From positions 248,001 through 312,000 of the forward strand of contig NZ_JAKUDO010000002.1 of the NCBI RefSeq assembly GCF_022436485.1: a stretch of DNA of 64,000 bases, in the 5' to 3' direction. This document shows positions 35,955 through 45,740 of this stretch, one piece after another (within the stretch, counting starts at the first letter, position 1; each line of letters begins with the position of its first letter). Position numbers and translations under genes: made by a program. The notes below the pieces were generated by a model that worked only from the letters and a program-made list of their open reading frames with translations, was not told the DNA's origin and made no database searches. Source of the stretch: Agrococcus sp. ARC_14. Its GTDB lineage: Bacteria > Actinomycetota > Actinomycetes > Actinomycetales > Microbacteriaceae.

Positions 35955-35972
35955 TGTCTGAGATCTCAGACA
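35955..35972. promoter_or_regulatory. Perfect 18-bp palindrome between iclR and hutH
   Basis: TGTCTGAGA-TCTCAGACA is fully self-complementary and lies 41 bp before the regulator start and 53 bp before hutH. It is the probable operator of the IclR-type regulator, able to control both directions. A weak -10-like TATGGC follows at 35978 toward hutH. Confidence 0.7.
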
Positions 35973-36025
35973 CCACTATGGCGCAGACGGATGCGTCGAC
36001 ACGGCCAGAGCGGTGGAATGGGGCC

Positions 36026-37660
36026 ATGCCAGTGATCATCGGAGACGCCCCGCTCACCCGACACGACGTCGTGCAGGTCGCCCGCTTCGACGCACCCGTC
36101 GAGCTCAGCCCCGGAGCGCTCGCGCGCATCGACGAGGCACGCGCCGTGATCGACGGCCTCGCCGCCGACCCCAAGCCGCACTACGGCATCTCCACGGGCT
36201 TCGGCGCCCTCGCCAACACGGCGATCGCGCCCGAGGACCGCACGCGCCTGCAGCAGTCGCTCATCCGCTCGCACGCCGCCTCCAGCGGCGAGGCGGTCGA
36301 GCGTGAGGTCGTGCGCGGCCTCATGCTGCTGCGGCTGCAGACCCTCGCGACCGGCCGCACGGGCATCCGCCGCGCGACCGCAGAGCTCTACGCATCCATG
36401 CTCAACGCCGGCATCACGCCGGTGATCGGCGAGTACGGCTCGCTCGGTTGCTCCGGCGACCTCGCGCCGCTCTCGCACGTGGCGCTCGCCGCCATGGGCG
36501 AGGGCACCGTCCGGGTGGAGCGCCCAGGCGCGAAGCCCGGCACGGTCGAGTCGGTGACGATGGATGCGTCGACGGCGCTCACGGAGGCGGGTCTCGCGCC
36601 CGTGGTGCTGGCCGAGAAGGAGGGGCTCGCGCTCGTCAACGGCACCGACGGCATGCTCGCGATGCTGTGCCTGGCGCTCGCGGATCTCGACAAGCTGCTC
36701 GACACCGCCGACCTCACCGCCGCCATGAGCGTCGAGGGGCTGCTCGGCAGCGACGCGCCATTCGCCGCAGAGCTCATGGCGCTGCGCCCGCACCCCGGCC
36801 AGATCGCCAGCGCCGCGAACATCGCCGCGCTGCTCGCCGACAGTCCCATCGTCGCGAGCCACAAGGGGCCGGAGGACACCCGCGTGCAGGACGCCTACTC
36901 GCTGCGCTGCGCCCCGCAGGTGCACGGCACCGCGCGCGACACCGCCGCGCACGCGGCTCGGGTGGCAGAGATCGAGCTGGCGAGCGCCATCGACAACCCG
37001 GTCGTGCTGCCAGACGGCCGCGTGGTCTCGAACGGCAACTTCCACGGCGCCCCGATCGCGGCCGTGCTCGACTTCCTCGCCATCGTGATCGCCGATGTCG
37101 CGTCGATGAGCGAGCGCCGCAGCGACCGCTTCCTCGACCCGGCGCGCTCCTACGGCCTGCCGCCGTTCCTCGCCGGAGACCCCGGCGTCGACTCGGGCCT
37201 CATGATCGCCCAGTACACGCAGGCGGGCATCGTCTCGGAGCTCAAGCGCCTGGCGAGCCCCGCATCCGTCGACTCCATCCCGTCGAGCGCCATGCAGGAG
37301 GATCACGTCTCGATGGGCTGGGGCGCTGCGCGCAAGCTGCGGCGCTCTGTCGACGGGCTCGGCCGCGTGCTCGCGATCGAGCTGATGACCGCCGCACGCG
37401 GCATCGAGCTGCGCGACGAGCCCGCCGGGCCCCGCACCGGACGCGTCGTCGAGGCGCTCCGCGAGCGCGTGCCGGGCATCGGCCCCGACCGCTTCCTCGC
37501 CCGCGACATCGAGGCATCCGTCACGTTCACGGTCGGCGGCGGCGCGCTGTTCGCCGCCGAGCTGCTCGACCACGCCGAGGCATGGGTGCCCCGGCGGAAT
37601 TACCGGTACACCGCTGAGACCGTGATGTTCTCGGCCCCGAACCCCCGAGGAGACCACTGA
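36026..37660 (+). CDS. hutH: Histidine ammonia-lyase
   Basis: 544 residues. It converts histidine to urocanate and ammonia. The MIO prosthetic group should form from Cys142-Ser143-Gly144 in [14 protein letters not shown]; the CSG variant is known in actinobacterial enzymes, in place of [16 protein letters not shown] near residue 53 and the conserved [14 protein letters not shown] loop are present. ATG 36026 is chosen because it opens [15 protein letters not shown], the normal N-terminus. First gene of hutH-hutU-hutI, coupled by TGATG to hutU. Confidence 0.97.
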   Translation: MPVIIGDAPLTRHDVVQVARFDAPVELSPGALARIDEARAVIDGLAADPKPHYGISTGFGALANTAIAPEDRTRLQQSLIRSHAASSGEAVEREVVRGLMLLRLQTLATGRTGIRRATAELYASMLNAGITPVIGEYGSLGCSGDLAPLSHVALAAMGEGTVRVERPGAKPGTVESVTMDASTALTEAGLAPVVLAEKEGLALVNGTDGMLAMLCLALADLDKLLDTADLTAAMSVEGLLGSDAPFAAELMALRPHPGQIASAANIAALLADSPIVASHKGPEDTRVQDAYSLRCAPQVHGTARDTAAHAARVAEIELASAIDNPVVLPDGRVVSNGNFHGAPIAAVLDFLAIVIADVASMSERRSDRFLDPARSYGLPPFLAGDPGVDSGLMIAQYTQAGIVSELKRLASPASVDSIPSSAMQEDHVSMGWGAARKLRRSVDGLGRVLAIELMTAARGIELRDEPAGPRTGRVVEALRERVPGIGPDRFLARDIEASVTFTVGGGALFAAELLDHAEAWVPRRNYRYTAETVMFSAPNPRGDH

Positions 37661-39336
37661 TGGAAGGCGCCCGCACCGTCCGCGCACCCCGCGGCACGCA
37701 GCTGACCGCGAAGGGCTGGCAGCAGGAGGCCGCCCTGCGCATGCTCATGAACAACCTCGATCCCGAGGTCGCAGAGCATCCCGACGAGCTCGTCGTCTAC
37801 GGCGGCACCGGCAAGGCCGCCCGCGACTGGCGCTCCTTCGACGCCATCGTGCGCGAGCTGACGCAGCTCGAGGATGACGAGACGCTGCTCGTGCAGTCGG
37901 GCAGGCCCGTCGGCGTCATGCGCACGAGCCCGTGGGCGCCGCGCGTGCTGATCGCCAACTCCAACCTGGTCGGCGACTGGGCGACGTGGCCCGAGTTCCG
38001 CCGCCTCGAGGCCGAAGGCCTCACGATGTACGGCCAGATGACGGCCGGCAGCTGGATCTACATCGGCACCCAGGGCATCCTGCAGGGCACCTTCGAGACC
38101 TTCGCAGCCGTCGCGGCGGCGCTCGGCCGCGAGAGCCTGACCGGCACCATCACGCTCACGGCCGGCCTCGGCGGCATGGGCGGCGCGCAGCCGCTGGCCG
38201 TCACCATGAACGACGGCGTCGCCATCTGCATCGAGGTCGACCGCTCGCGCATCCAGCGCCGCATCGAGCACCGCTACCTCGACGTCGAGGCGACGGATGT
38301 GACGGATGCGCTGGCGCGCGCCGTCGAGGCGAGGGACGCCGGGCGCGGCCTGAGCATCGGCCTGCACGCGAACGCCGCCGACGTGGTGCCGCAGCTGCTC
38401 GCGATGGGCGCACCGATCGACATCGTCACCGACCAGACCAGCGCCCACGATCCGCTCGCCTACCTGCCGAGCGGCGTCGCATTCGACGACTGGCACGCAG
38501 AGCGAGAGCGCGACCCGGAGGGCTTCACCGACCGCGCGCGGGCGTCGATGGCCGCCCACGTCGAGGCGATGGTCGGCTTCCAGTCGGCCGGCGCCGAGGT
38601 CTTCGACTACGGCAACTCGATCCGTGCCGAGGCGAAGCTCGGCGGCTTCGAGGACGCCTTCGCGTTCCCCGGCTTCGTGCCCGCATACATCCGCCCGCTC
38701 TTCTGCGAGGGCAAGGGCCCGTTCCGCTGGGCGGCGCTCTCTGGCGACCCGGAGGACATCCGCCGCACCGACGAGGCGATCCTCGAGCTCTTCCCCGACA
38801 ACGCGCACCTGCACCGCTGGATCCGCATGGCACAGGAGCGCGTCGCCTTCCAGGGGCTGCCTGCCCGCATCTGCTGGCTGGGTGCCGGCGAGCGCCACCT
38901 CGCGGGCCTCAGGTTCAACGAGATGGTGGCCGACGGCACGCTCTCTGCGCCCATCGTGATCGGCCGTGACCACCTCGACAGCGGATCCGTCGCGAGCCCG
39001 TACCGCGAGACCGAGGCCATGAAGGACGGCTCCGACGCGATCGCCGACTGGCCGCTGCTCAACGCGCTCGTCAACACCGCATCCGGTGCCAGCTGGGTCT
39101 CGATCCACCACGGCGGCGGCGTCGGCATCGGCCGCTCCATCCACGCGGGCCAGGTGACGGTCGCCGACGGCACGCCGCTCGCCGCCGAGAAGCTCGCGCG
39201 GGTGCTCTCGAACGACCCCGAGATGGGCGTCATCCGCCACGTCGACGCCGGCTACGACGAGGCGATCGACTTCGCGGATGCCAACGACGTACCCATCCCC
39301 ATGCGGCGCGACCAGGCAGCGACGCGGGAGGCCTGA
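37660..39336 (+). CDS. hutU: Urocanate hydratase
   Basis: 558 residues, full length. It hydrates urocanate to imidazolonepropionate with tightly bound NAD+. Visible signatures are [12 protein letters not shown], the NAD-binding [31 protein letters not shown], and the C-terminal [18 protein letters not shown]. Second in the hut operon; its start overlaps the hutH stop and its stop overlaps the hutI start, each by one base, so the three enzymes are made in step. Confidence 0.97.
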   Translation: MEGARTVRAPRGTQLTAKGWQQEAALRMLMNNLDPEVAEHPDELVVYGGTGKAARDWRSFDAIVRELTQLEDDETLLVQSGRPVGVMRTSPWAPRVLIANSNLVGDWATWPEFRRLEAEGLTMYGQMTAGSWIYIGTQGILQGTFETFAAVAAALGRESLTGTITLTAGLGGMGGAQPLAVTMNDGVAICIEVDRSRIQRRIEHRYLDVEATDVTDALARAVEARDAGRGLSIGLHANAADVVPQLLAMGAPIDIVTDQTSAHDPLAYLPSGVAFDDWHAERERDPEGFTDRARASMAAHVEAMVGFQSAGAEVFDYGNSIRAEAKLGGFEDAFAFPGFVPAYIRPLFCEGKGPFRWAALSGDPEDIRRTDEAILELFPDNAHLHRWIRMAQERVAFQGLPARICWLGAGERHLAGLRFNEMVADGTLSAPIVIGRDHLDSGSVASPYRETEAMKDGSDAIADWPLLNALVNTASGASWVSIHHGGGVGIGRSIHAGQVTVADGTPLAAEKLARVLSNDPEMGVIRHVDAGYDEAIDFADANDVPIPMRRDQAATREA

Positions 39337-40580
39337 TGCCCGAGCAGCCGCGCTCGACGCTCATCACCGGCATCGGCGAGCTCACCACGAACGACGAGGG
39401 CCTCGGTCGGATGCGCGATGCCGCCCTGGTGGTGGAGGGCGACGCGATCACCTGGGTCGGCCGGGCATCCGACGCCCCGGCCGCCGATGCGCGCATCGAC
39501 GTCGAGGGCCGCGCCGTGCTGCCGGGGTGGGTCGACAGCCACACCCATCTCGTGTTCGCGGGCGACCGCACTGCGGAGTTCGAGGCGCGCATGGCGGGGC
39601 AGGCCTATGCGGCCGGCGGCATCGGCGTGACCGTCGCGGCCACCCGTGCAGCGAGCGACGAGGCGCTCACCGCCAACCTCGACCGGCTGGCCGACGAGAT
39701 GCTGCGCGGCGGCACGACCGCGTTCGAGACGAAGACCGGCTACGGGCTCACGGTCGCCGACGAGCTGCGCAGCGCCCGCATCGCCGCGACCCGCGCCGAC
39801 GCTGTCACCTTCCTCGGCGCCCACCTGGTGCCGGAGGGCGAGGATGCGGATGCCTACGTCGACCTCGTGACCGGCGCGATGCTCGACGCGGTCGCGCCGC
39901 ACGTCGACGCGGTCGATGTCTTCTGCGAGCGCGGCGCCTTCGACGAGGCCCAGTCGCGCCGCGTGCTCGAGGCGGCACGGGCGGCCGGCCTGGCGCTGCG
40001 CGTGCACGGCAACCAGCTGGGCCCCGGGCCCGGCGTGCGACTCGCGGTCGAGCTGGGCGCCGCGAGCGTCGACCACGTCGCCTTCCTCGACGACGACGAG
40101 GTGCGGATGCTCGCCGACACCTGGCAGGGCGGGTCGGGCGCGGCAGGCGGTCGCGGCACCGTCGCCACGGTGCTGCCCGCATGCGACCTCTCCACCCGCA
40201 TGCCGCTCGCGCCCGCCAGGCGGCTGCTCGACGCCGGCGCGGTGGTGGCGATCGCCACCAACTGCAACCCCGGCACGAGCTACACGACCTCGATGGCGTT
40301 CTGCGTGGCGACCGCGGTGCTGCAGATGGGCCTCACGCTCGAGGAGGCGGTGCGCGCTGCGACGCTGGGCGGCGCGATCGCGCTGGGCCGCGACGAGGCC
40401 GGCACCGCCGGGGCAGGCGCCGCCCAGGCCGGCACCGCCCGCCTGCCGCTGGGCCGCATCCGCCCCGGGTCCCGCGCCGACCTGCAGGTGCTCGAGGCGC
40501 CCTCCATCACGCACCTCGCCTACCGCCCCGGCGTGCCGCTCGTGCACGCCGTGTGGCGCGCGGGGGAGAGGCTGGTCTGA
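39336..40580 (+). CDS. hutI: Imidazolonepropionase
   Basis: 414 residues of the amidohydrolase fold. It opens imidazolonepropionate to formimidoylglutamate. Metal ligands are seen in [12 protein letters not shown] and in the later VHGNQ and VDHVAFL elements; [12 protein letters not shown] supplies the conserved Asn/Ser region. There is a short Ala/Gly-rich insertion near the C-terminus ([16 protein letters not shown]). Last gene of hutHUI. The next step, HutG, is encoded 3.2 kb away on the other strand. Confidence 0.95.
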   Translation: MPEQPRSTLITGIGELTTNDEGLGRMRDAALVVEGDAITWVGRASDAPAADARIDVEGRAVLPGWVDSHTHLVFAGDRTAEFEARMAGQAYAAGGIGVTVAATRAASDEALTANLDRLADEMLRGGTTAFETKTGYGLTVADELRSARIAATRADAVTFLGAHLVPEGEDADAYVDLVTGAMLDAVAPHVDAVDVFCERGAFDEAQSRRVLEAARAAGLALRVHGNQLGPGPGVRLAVELGAASVDHVAFLDDDEVRMLADTWQGGSGAAGGRGTVATVLPACDLSTRMPLAPARRLLDAGAVVAIATNCNPGTSYTTSMAFCVATAVLQMGLTLEEAVRAATLGGAIALGRDEAGTAGAGAAQAGTARLPLGRIRPGSRADLQVLEAPSITHLAYRPGVPLVHAVWRAGERLV

Positions 40581-40623
40581 AGCCCAGGATCGCGCCGCCG
40601 ATGCGACGCACAGTGTCCCCCAC

Positions 40624-40629
40624 TAGCCT
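40624..40629 (+). promoter_or_regulatory. -10 box of a leaderless promoter for the type III PKS cassette
   Basis: TAGCCT lies 6 bp before the ATG at 40636, so the polyketide cassette has its own promoter separate from hut. Confidence 0.7.
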
Positions 40630-40635
40630 CTCGCC

Positions 40636-41781
40636 ATGACGGTGATGATGCGGGGCCTGAGCACGGCAGTGCCGACGACGGAGCTGGTGCAGTCCGATGT
40701 GGAGGAGGTCTTCGCTTCGCAGCCGGGGCTCACGAGGCTCGCGCAGCGCATCGTCAGCACCTCGTTCGGCGTCTCAGGCATCGAGCGCCGCTACACGGTG
40801 ATCGACGAGCTGACCCTCGAGGGGCCGGCCGCCGAGGAGCCCGAGTTCTTCGATCGCACGTCTGGCCGGCTGCTCGACCCTGGCACGCGGCTGCGCAACG
40901 ACCGCTACGAGACACACGCGAGCCGCCTCTACGTCGAGGCCGGTCGCGCCGCGCTCGACGCGGTCGACGGGATCACGGCCGCTGATGTGACGCACGTGAT
41001 CACCGTCTCGTGCACCGGCTTCTACGCGCCTGGACCAGACTTCGTCCTCGCGCGCGACCTCGGGCTGCGGGCGGGCGTGCAGCGCTACCACCTCGGTTTC
41101 ATGGGCTGCTACGCCTCGGTGCCCGCGCTGCGCCTGGCGCGGCAGCTGTGCGAGGCCGACGCCGAAGCCGTCGTGCTCGTGGTGAGCGTCGAACTCTGCA
41201 CCTTGCACCTGCGCACCTCGAACGACCCCGACACGATCGTCGCGACCTCGTTGTTCGGCGACGGCGCCGGGGCTGCGCTGGTCAGCGCGCGGCCGCTGGA
41301 CGAGGGCGAGCGCGCGTTCCAGCTCGATGCCTTCGCCACCCGCACGACCCCGCAGGGCGAGGGAGCCATGGCGTGGCGCATCGGCGACCACGGCTTCGAA
41401 ATGGTGCTCTCGAACGCCGTGCCCTCGCTCATCGGCGAGCACGTGACCGGCGCGATCGCGCCGCTGCTGGAGTCTGAACCCGCGCTCGGCGCAGCGCTGG
41501 ACGAGGAGCGCGCCGGCGAGGCGATCGAGCACTGGGCGATCCATCCGGGCGGGCGCAGCATCCTCGACAAGGTCGAGTCGACGCTGCGGCTGACCGAGGC
41601 GCAGCTCGTGCCCGCCCGCGAGACGCTGCGCGACTACGGCAACATGTCGAGCGCCACCGTGCTGTTCGTGCTCGAGCGCATCCTGCGCGACCCGGCGGCG
41701 GTCGACGGCGACCGGGTGGTGGCGATGGCCTTCGGGCCGGGGCTCACGGTCGAGTCGGCGCTGCTCACCGTCCGCGGCTGA
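40636..41781 (+). CDS. Type III polyketide synthase
   Basis: 381 residues of the chalcone/stilbene synthase fold. The catalytic triad is complete: Cys158 in GFMGCYAS, His303 in HWAIHPGGRS and Asn336 in YGNMSSATV. SCTGFYAPGPDF and SLFGDGAGAAL are also conserved. Bacterial members with methyltransferase and FAD monooxygenase partners make alkylresorcinol, alkylpyrone or naphthoquinone-type products from malonyl-CoA; the exact starter cannot be told. Leaderless ATG start, first of a three-gene cassette. Confidence 0.93.
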   Translation: MTVMMRGLSTAVPTTELVQSDVEEVFASQPGLTRLAQRIVSTSFGVSGIERRYTVIDELTLEGPAAEEPEFFDRTSGRLLDPGTRLRNDRYETHASRLYVEAGRAALDAVDGITAADVTHVITVSCTGFYAPGPDFVLARDLGLRAGVQRYHLGFMGCYASVPALRLARQLCEADAEAVVLVVSVELCTLHLRTSNDPDTIVATSLFGDGAGAALVSARPLDEGERAFQLDAFATRTTPQGEGAMAWRIGDHGFEMVLSNAVPSLIGEHVTGAIAPLLESEPALGAALDEERAGEAIEHWAIHPGGRSILDKVESTLRLTEAQLVPARETLRDYGNMSSATVLFVLERILRDPAAVDGDRVVAMAFGPGLTVESALLTVRG

Positions 41782-41788
41782 GGCCGGC

Positions 41789-42505
41789 GTGCTGCTGGGT
41801 GGGCTCCTCGCGCGCGACCCCGAGGCGCACGAGACCATGGACGATCCGGACTGCGACCCGGTCATGCTGGCGCGCACGTTCGCGCGCTTCGCGCTCGTCA
41901 ACGCGCTCGTCTCGTCACCCGGCGCGCTCTACCGCCACTGGATCCGCCCCCGTCTGCGGGCGGGCGAGGCGGTGCGGATGCTCGACGTGGGCACGGGCGG
42001 CGGCGACCTGCCGCGCCGGCTGCTCCGCTGGGCGTCGCGTGACGGCGGCGCACTGACGGCGGTCGCGATCGACCCGGACCCGCGGGCGATCGCGGCGGCG
42101 CTCGACGGGCCGTCGATGCCCGGCCTCGACCTCCGCCAGACCACCACGCGCGCGCTCGCCGTGTCGGGCGAGCGCTTCGACGTCGTGGTCTCCAACCACG
42201 TGCTGCACCACCTCTCGCCGCACGAGCTCGGCGCGATCCTGGCCGACTCCGAGCGGCTCGCAGCGCCCGGAGGCGTCGTGGTGCACGGCGACATCGCCCG
42301 CTCGCCGCTCGCGTATGCCGCCTTCGCGGCCGCCACGCTGCCCTTCGAGTCGACGCTGCTGCGCGACACCTTCATCCGCGCAGACGGCCTCGCCTCGATC
42401 CGCCGCAGTCACACGAGGGCTGAGCTCGCGCGGGCAGCGCCGCCCGGCTGGCGGGTGCAGCGCGGCTTCCCCGCGCGACTCGAGCTGGTGCGGGGCGCTC
42501 CATGA
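41789..42505 (+). CDS. Class I SAM-dependent methyltransferase
   Basis: 238 residues from GTG 41789, 7 bp after the PKS stop; an ATG further in (MDDPDCDPVM) is an alternative. The SAM-binding motif I is VRMLDVGTGGGDLPRRLL, followed by an acidic turn (AVAIDPDPRA) and FDVVVSNHVLHHLSP. It fits UbiE/Coq5-like C- or O-methyltransferases that act on polyketide phenols. Overlap with the next gene (ATGA) ties it to the cassette. Confidence 0.9.
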   Translation: MLLGGLLARDPEAHETMDDPDCDPVMLARTFARFALVNALVSSPGALYRHWIRPRLRAGEAVRMLDVGTGGGDLPRRLLRWASRDGGALTAVAIDPDPRAIAAALDGPSMPGLDLRQTTTRALAVSGERFDVVVSNHVLHHLSPHELGAILADSERLAAPGGVVVHGDIARSPLAYAAFAAATLPFESTLLRDTFIRADGLASIRRSHTRAELARAAPPGWRVQRGFPARLELVRGAP

Positions 42506-43719
42506 CCTGGCGGCCCGGGTCCGCTCGGCCCGGGATCGAGCAGCACGACGTCGCGATCGTCGGCGCCGGCGCCGTGGGGCTGCTGCTGGCCTGCCTGCTC
42601 TCGCAGCGGGGCATCGATGTCGTCGTGCTCGAGCGCCGCAGCGAGCCCGGATCCGCGTCACGCGCGTTCGGCATCCATCCGCCCGGCCTCGCGGCCCTCG
42701 ATGCCGCCGGCGTCGGCGAGACGGTGCGGGCCGAGGCGCTGGAGATCCGCTCCGGCGCAGCGCTCAGCGGCGGCCGTCGCATCGCGACGCTCGACCTGTC
42801 GGAGCGACCCGTCCACGCGCTGCCGCAGCACCGCACCGAGATGATCCTGCGCGAGCGGCTCGCGGCGCTGGCTCCTGCGGCGCTGCGCACGGGTGCCGAG
42901 GTCATCGGCCTGTGGCAGGACGCGGACGGCGTCGAGCTGACGCTCACGGGCGGCGGATGCGTCGGCGCGCGCTGGGCGGTCGGCGCCGACGGGGTGCGCA
43001 GTCGCGTGCGGCAGCTGCTGGGCATCGAGCTGCGGCAGCGACGCGGGGTCGCCGGCTATGCGATGGCCGACGTGGACGACGCGGATGCGGGCGCGGCCGC
43101 GCTGCTGCACCTCGAGCCGGGCGGCATCGTGGAGTCGTTCCCGCTGCCCGCGGGCCGGCGGCGCTGGGTCGTGCGGCTCGCCCAGCCGCAGGCGTCCGTC
43201 ACGGCCGAGCAGCTCCAGCGCATCCTCGACGAGCGGCTCCGCGGGCCCAGCGGCAGCATGCGCAGCGCAGCCGTGCCCAGCGCCGAACTGCCCCACGCAG
43301 CCCCGCCCGGCGGCACCGTCCCGAGCGGCACCGTGCCCAGCGGCACCGTGCCGAGCGCCTTCCTCGCCCGGCAGCGGCTCGCCGCGCGCTTCGCGAGCGG
43401 CCGGGTCGCGCTCGCGGGCGACGCGGCGCATGAGCTCAGCCCCATCGGCGGGCAGGGCATGAGCCTCGGCTGGCTCGACGCGCTCGCGCTCGAGCGAGCG
43501 ATCGCCGGTGCGCAGCCCGGTGCTGCGCCGTTCGCGACCTACGCGCGGGTGCGGCGGGCGGCCGCGGCGCGCGCCATGCGTCGAGCCGCCTGGAACATGG
43601 CGATGGGAGCACCCGCGAGCGAGTCGGTGCTCGCCGGGCGGTTGGCGCTCGTGCGCGCGCTCGCGCTGCCGCCCGCGCGCGCTGCGCTGGTGGCGGCGTT
43701 CACGATGCGCGGTCTCTGA
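42502..43719 (+). CDS. FAD-dependent aromatic-ring monooxygenase
   Basis: 405 residues. The FAD-binding GxGxxG motif is VAIVGAGAVGLLLACLLSQR. A DG-type motif occurs in VGADGVRSRVRQLLG, and the second FAD motif is ALAGDAAHELSPIGGQGMSL. This is the PHBH/UbiH-like hydroxylase family and would hydroxylate the type III PKS phenol product. Residues 271-285 are three exact Gly-Thr-Val-Pro-Ser units encoded by 15-bp tandem repeats, absent from the usual fold. Third gene of the cassette. Confidence 0.92.
   Translation: MTWRPGSARPGIEQHDVAIVGAGAVGLLLACLLSQRGIDVVVLERRSEPGSASRAFGIHPPGLAALDAAGVGETVRAEALEIRSGAALSGGRRIATLDLSERPVHALPQHRTEMILRERLAALAPAALRTGAEVIGLWQDADGVELTLTGGGCVGARWAVGADGVRSRVRQLLGIELRQRRGVAGYAMADVDDADAGAAALLHLEPGGIVESFPLPAGRRRWVVRLAQPQASVTAEQLQRILDERLRGPSGSMRSAAVPSAELPHAAPPGGTVPSGTVPSGTVPSAFLARQRLAARFASGRVALAGDAAHELSPIGGQGMSLGWLDALALERAIAGAQPGAAPFATYARVRRAAAARAMRRAAWNMAMGAPASESVLAGRLALVRALALPPARAALVAAFTMRGL
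43312..43356 (+). repeat. Three tandem 15-bp units inside the monooxygenase gene
   Basis: GGCACCGTSCCSAGC three times in frame, giving Gly-Thr-Val-Pro-Ser three times. Unit number may vary between strains by slippage without breaking the frame. Confidence 0.9.
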
Positions 43720-43780
43720 GCGGCAGTGCCTGCGCGCTGCGCTGGCGGTGCCGTGCGCGATGCGCGGTCGGCGCCGCCCC

Positions 43781-44716
43781 TCAGACCGCGCGCAGCCGCG
43801 GGACGGGGCGCTCGCGACCCGCGAGCGCGGCGAGCGCCTCGAGCACGCCCAGCGCGACGAGCCGCACCGTGCGACCATCGGCCGTGTCGGCGGTGGCGTC
43901 GACCTCGGTGAAGTCGATCGAGCGCACGCGGTCGTCGGCCACGAGCGCGCGGATCAGCGAGCGCAGCTGCCAGGCGCTGATGCCGCCGGGCACCGATGCG
44001 GGGCAGCCGGGCGCGACGGAGCGGTCGCACACGTCGACGTCGACGTCGACGTGCACGGGCCCGCCTGCGGCGCCGGCGACCTGCAGCGCCTGGGCGGCGA
44101 TCTCCTGCACGCCCTGCAGCTCGAGGTCGCCGCGCGAGAGCACCCGGATCCCGGCTGCCTCGGCGCGCTCGGCGTAGTGTCGCGAGTTCGCGAACTCCTG
44201 GATGCCGATCTGCGCCACGCGCGTGCCGGCGAGCCCGGCATCGAGCAGTCGCTGCACGGGGGAGCCGTTCGAGCGCCCGTCGCGCAGGTCGTGGTGGGCG
44301 TCGATCGTGATGAGACCGGCGGTCGCGATGCGCTCGCCCCAGCTGCCGAGCGCCGCGGGCACGGTCGCGGCGTTGTCGCCGCCGAGCACGATCGCGAGCC
44401 GCGCACGGCCAGCCGCGCGCGCGACGAGTGCGGTGGCGCCCTCCTCGTCGGCGTCCGGGTCGGATGCGTCACCGGCGTCGGCGATGCGGAGTGCCGCGAG
44501 CGGAGTGCTCCCCGAGGCATGTGGCGAATACCGGCGCAGCGCCTCGCGCACGGCACGGGGCGTGGCGTGCGCCTGCGTGGGGCTCAGCGAGGTCGTGTGC
44601 GTGCCGATGCCGACGAGCACGGCGTCGAGCTCGTCGCCGGCCTCGTCGAGCGGTGACCAGTCGCCGGCCCGCGGCCAGCTGGGGTCGTTGGGAAGCTGGG
44701 AGGTCGACGGAGCCAT
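43781..44716 (-). CDS. hutG: Formimidoylglutamase
   Basis: 311 residues of the ureohydrolase (arginase/agmatinase) fold. Mn-binding motifs are LGGDNAAT, TIDAHHDLRDG and VHVDVDVDVCD; SNGSPVQRLL after the second motif is typical of HutG. It hydrolyses formimidoylglutamate to glutamate and formamide, completing the pathway started by hutHUI. The start at 44716 is supported by TAGCGT 6 bp upstream on this strand (leaderless). Agmatinase is the main alternative. It is convergent with the PKS cassette. Confidence 0.88.
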   Translation of the reverse strand: MAPSTSQLPNDPSWPRAGDWSPLDEAGDELDAVLVGIGTHTTSLSPTQAHATPRAVREALRRYSPHASGSTPLAALRIADAGDASDPDADEEGATALVARAAGRARLAIVLGGDNAATVPAALGSWGERIATAGLITIDAHHDLRDGRSNGSPVQRLLDAGLAGTRVAQIGIQEFANSRHYAERAEAAGIRVLSRGDLELQGVQEIAAQALQVAGAAGGPVHVDVDVDVCDRSVAPGCPASVPGGISAWQLRSLIRALVADDRVRSIDFTEVDATADTADGRTVRLVALGVLEALAALAGRERPVPRLRAV

Positions 44717-44722
44717 GCCGCG

Positions 44723-44728
44723 ACGCTA
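44723..44728 (-). promoter_or_regulatory. -10 box of a leaderless promoter for hutG
   Basis: On the minus strand TAGCGT, six bases, then the ATG at 44716. Confidence 0.7.
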
Positions 44729-44854
44729 GCAAGCCCGCGCGTCTGCCCATGCCGTCGACCCAGGCGGGGAATCTGCTGCTGGTGCTTCTCAGGAGCGTGT
44801 GGTTTCGTGTCGGCGAAGGCCGCGAGAAGCGCGGCTCTGACCGGAGGACTGCAC

Positions 44855-45061
44855 ATGGGCTTCGAAGATCTCGTCAACAAGGGCAAGGAAGCGCTGAACA
44901 GCGAGCAGGGCGAGCAGATCAGCGACCAGGCCATCCAGGGCGGCGGCGACGCGTTCGACAAGGTGACCGGTGGCAAGTTCGCCGAGCACACCGACGGCGT
45001 GCAGCAGCAGGCCGATGGCTTCGTCGGCCAGCAGGACCAGCAGGACCAGCAGCAGCAGTAG
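44855..45061 (+). CDS. MT0933-like small protein
   Basis: 68 residues: MGFEDLVNKGKEALNSEQGE, a DQAIQGGGDAFDKVTGGKFAEHTDGVQQQADGF-type amphipathic helix, and a Gln/Asp-rich tail. This resembles the MT0933/Rv0909 family labelled as putative antitoxins, although no toxin gene adjoins it. It has a good GGAGGA ribosome binding site and its own terminator. It is more likely a general small cytosolic protein of the CsbD-like sort than a working antitoxin; this is uncertain. Confidence 0.68.
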   Translation: MGFEDLVNKGKEALNSEQGEQISDQAIQGGGDAFDKVTGGKFAEHTDGVQQQADGFVGQQDQQDQQQQ

Positions 45062-45072
45062 TCGCTGCAGGC

Positions 45073-45102
45073 GAGGGGCGGGGACGAGCGTCCTCGCCCC
45101 TC
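45073..45102 (+). terminator. Terminator after the MT0933-like gene
   Basis: GAGGGGCGGGGAC-GAGC-GTCCTCGCCCCTC region: a 13-bp stem with one G-T pair and a 4-base loop. Confidence 0.8.
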
Positions 45103-45423
45103 TCGCTTGCCCGGACTCCCGCGAGGCGACGCGGAAGTCCGCGCGACACGCCCGGGTTGCATGAACCTCTGCATCCGTGCGAGAATCGTCAGGTTGCAAA
45201 CGCGACGGATTCTCGTCGCTCACTGCTCTGGCTGTGCACAGGTCGAACACGAACCTGGGCCGCGAGCAGCCCCCCAACAAGAACTTCGCCGAAGCAGAGC
45301 GTGGCATGTCCATGCTCGGCTGCGGTGCGCGCCCCTCGTGGGCATTGACAGAAGAACAGCGGTGCACTCGAGGGTGCGTTGCGAGCAGCCTGAACGGCTG
45401 CGTCGACAGGAAGAGAGTCAGCC
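45103..45423 (+). promoter_or_regulatory. Upstream region and leader of the S10 operon
   Basis: About 320 bp without a supported gene. A possible promoter is TTGCAT (45157-45162), 18 bp, GAGAAT (45181-45186). An inverted repeat CGAGAATC/GATTCTCG (45180-45187 and 45208-45215) lies at the expected start. A consensus TTGACA at 45345 has no -10 box at the right distance. A GCAGCC-TGAAC-GGCTGC hairpin (45385-45401) precedes the rpsJ ribosome binding site and may serve ribosomal-protein feedback. Confidence 0.4.
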
Positions 45424-45732
45424 ATGGCGGGACAGAAGATCCGCATCCGACTGAAGTCGTACGACCACGAGGTCATCGACTCCTCGGCGCGCAAGATCGT
45501 CGACACCGTGACCCGTGCGGGCGCGACGGTGGTGGGCCCTGTGCCGCTGCCGACCGAGAAGAACGTGGTCGTGGTGATCCGTTCACCTCACAAGTACAAG
45601 GACAGCCGCGAGCACTTCGAGAAGCGCACGCACAAGCGACTCATCGACATCATCGACCCGACGCCGAAGGCAGTCGACTCGCTCATGCGCCTCGACCTGC
45701 CCGCTGACGTCAACATCGAGATCAAGCTTTAA
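45424..45732 (+). CDS. rpsJ: 30S ribosomal protein S10
   Basis: 102 residues, standard length. It begins [19 protein letters not shown] and ends [12 protein letters not shown], as expected. S10 sits in the 30S head and also acts with NusB in antitermination. It is the first gene of the S10 operon; rplC follows after 8 bp. In many bacteria it directly follows tuf, but here 15 kb of other genes lie between. Confidence 0.98.
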   Translation: MAGQKIRIRLKSYDHEVIDSSARKIVDTVTRAGATVVGPVPLPTEKNVVVVIRSPHKYKDSREHFEKRTHKRLIDIIDPTPKAVDSLMRLDLPADVNIEIKL

Positions 45733-45740
45733 GGAACGCA

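Noticed and set aside
44855..45061. Toxin-antitoxin pair at the MT0933-like gene
   Set aside because: No toxin gene adjoins it; the neighbours are hutG and the S10 operon.
45345..45350. Consensus TTGACA before rpsJ as the S10 promoter -35 box
   Set aside because: No TANNNT hexamer is found 16-19 bp downstream; the boxes at 45157 and 45181 are listed instead with low confidence.
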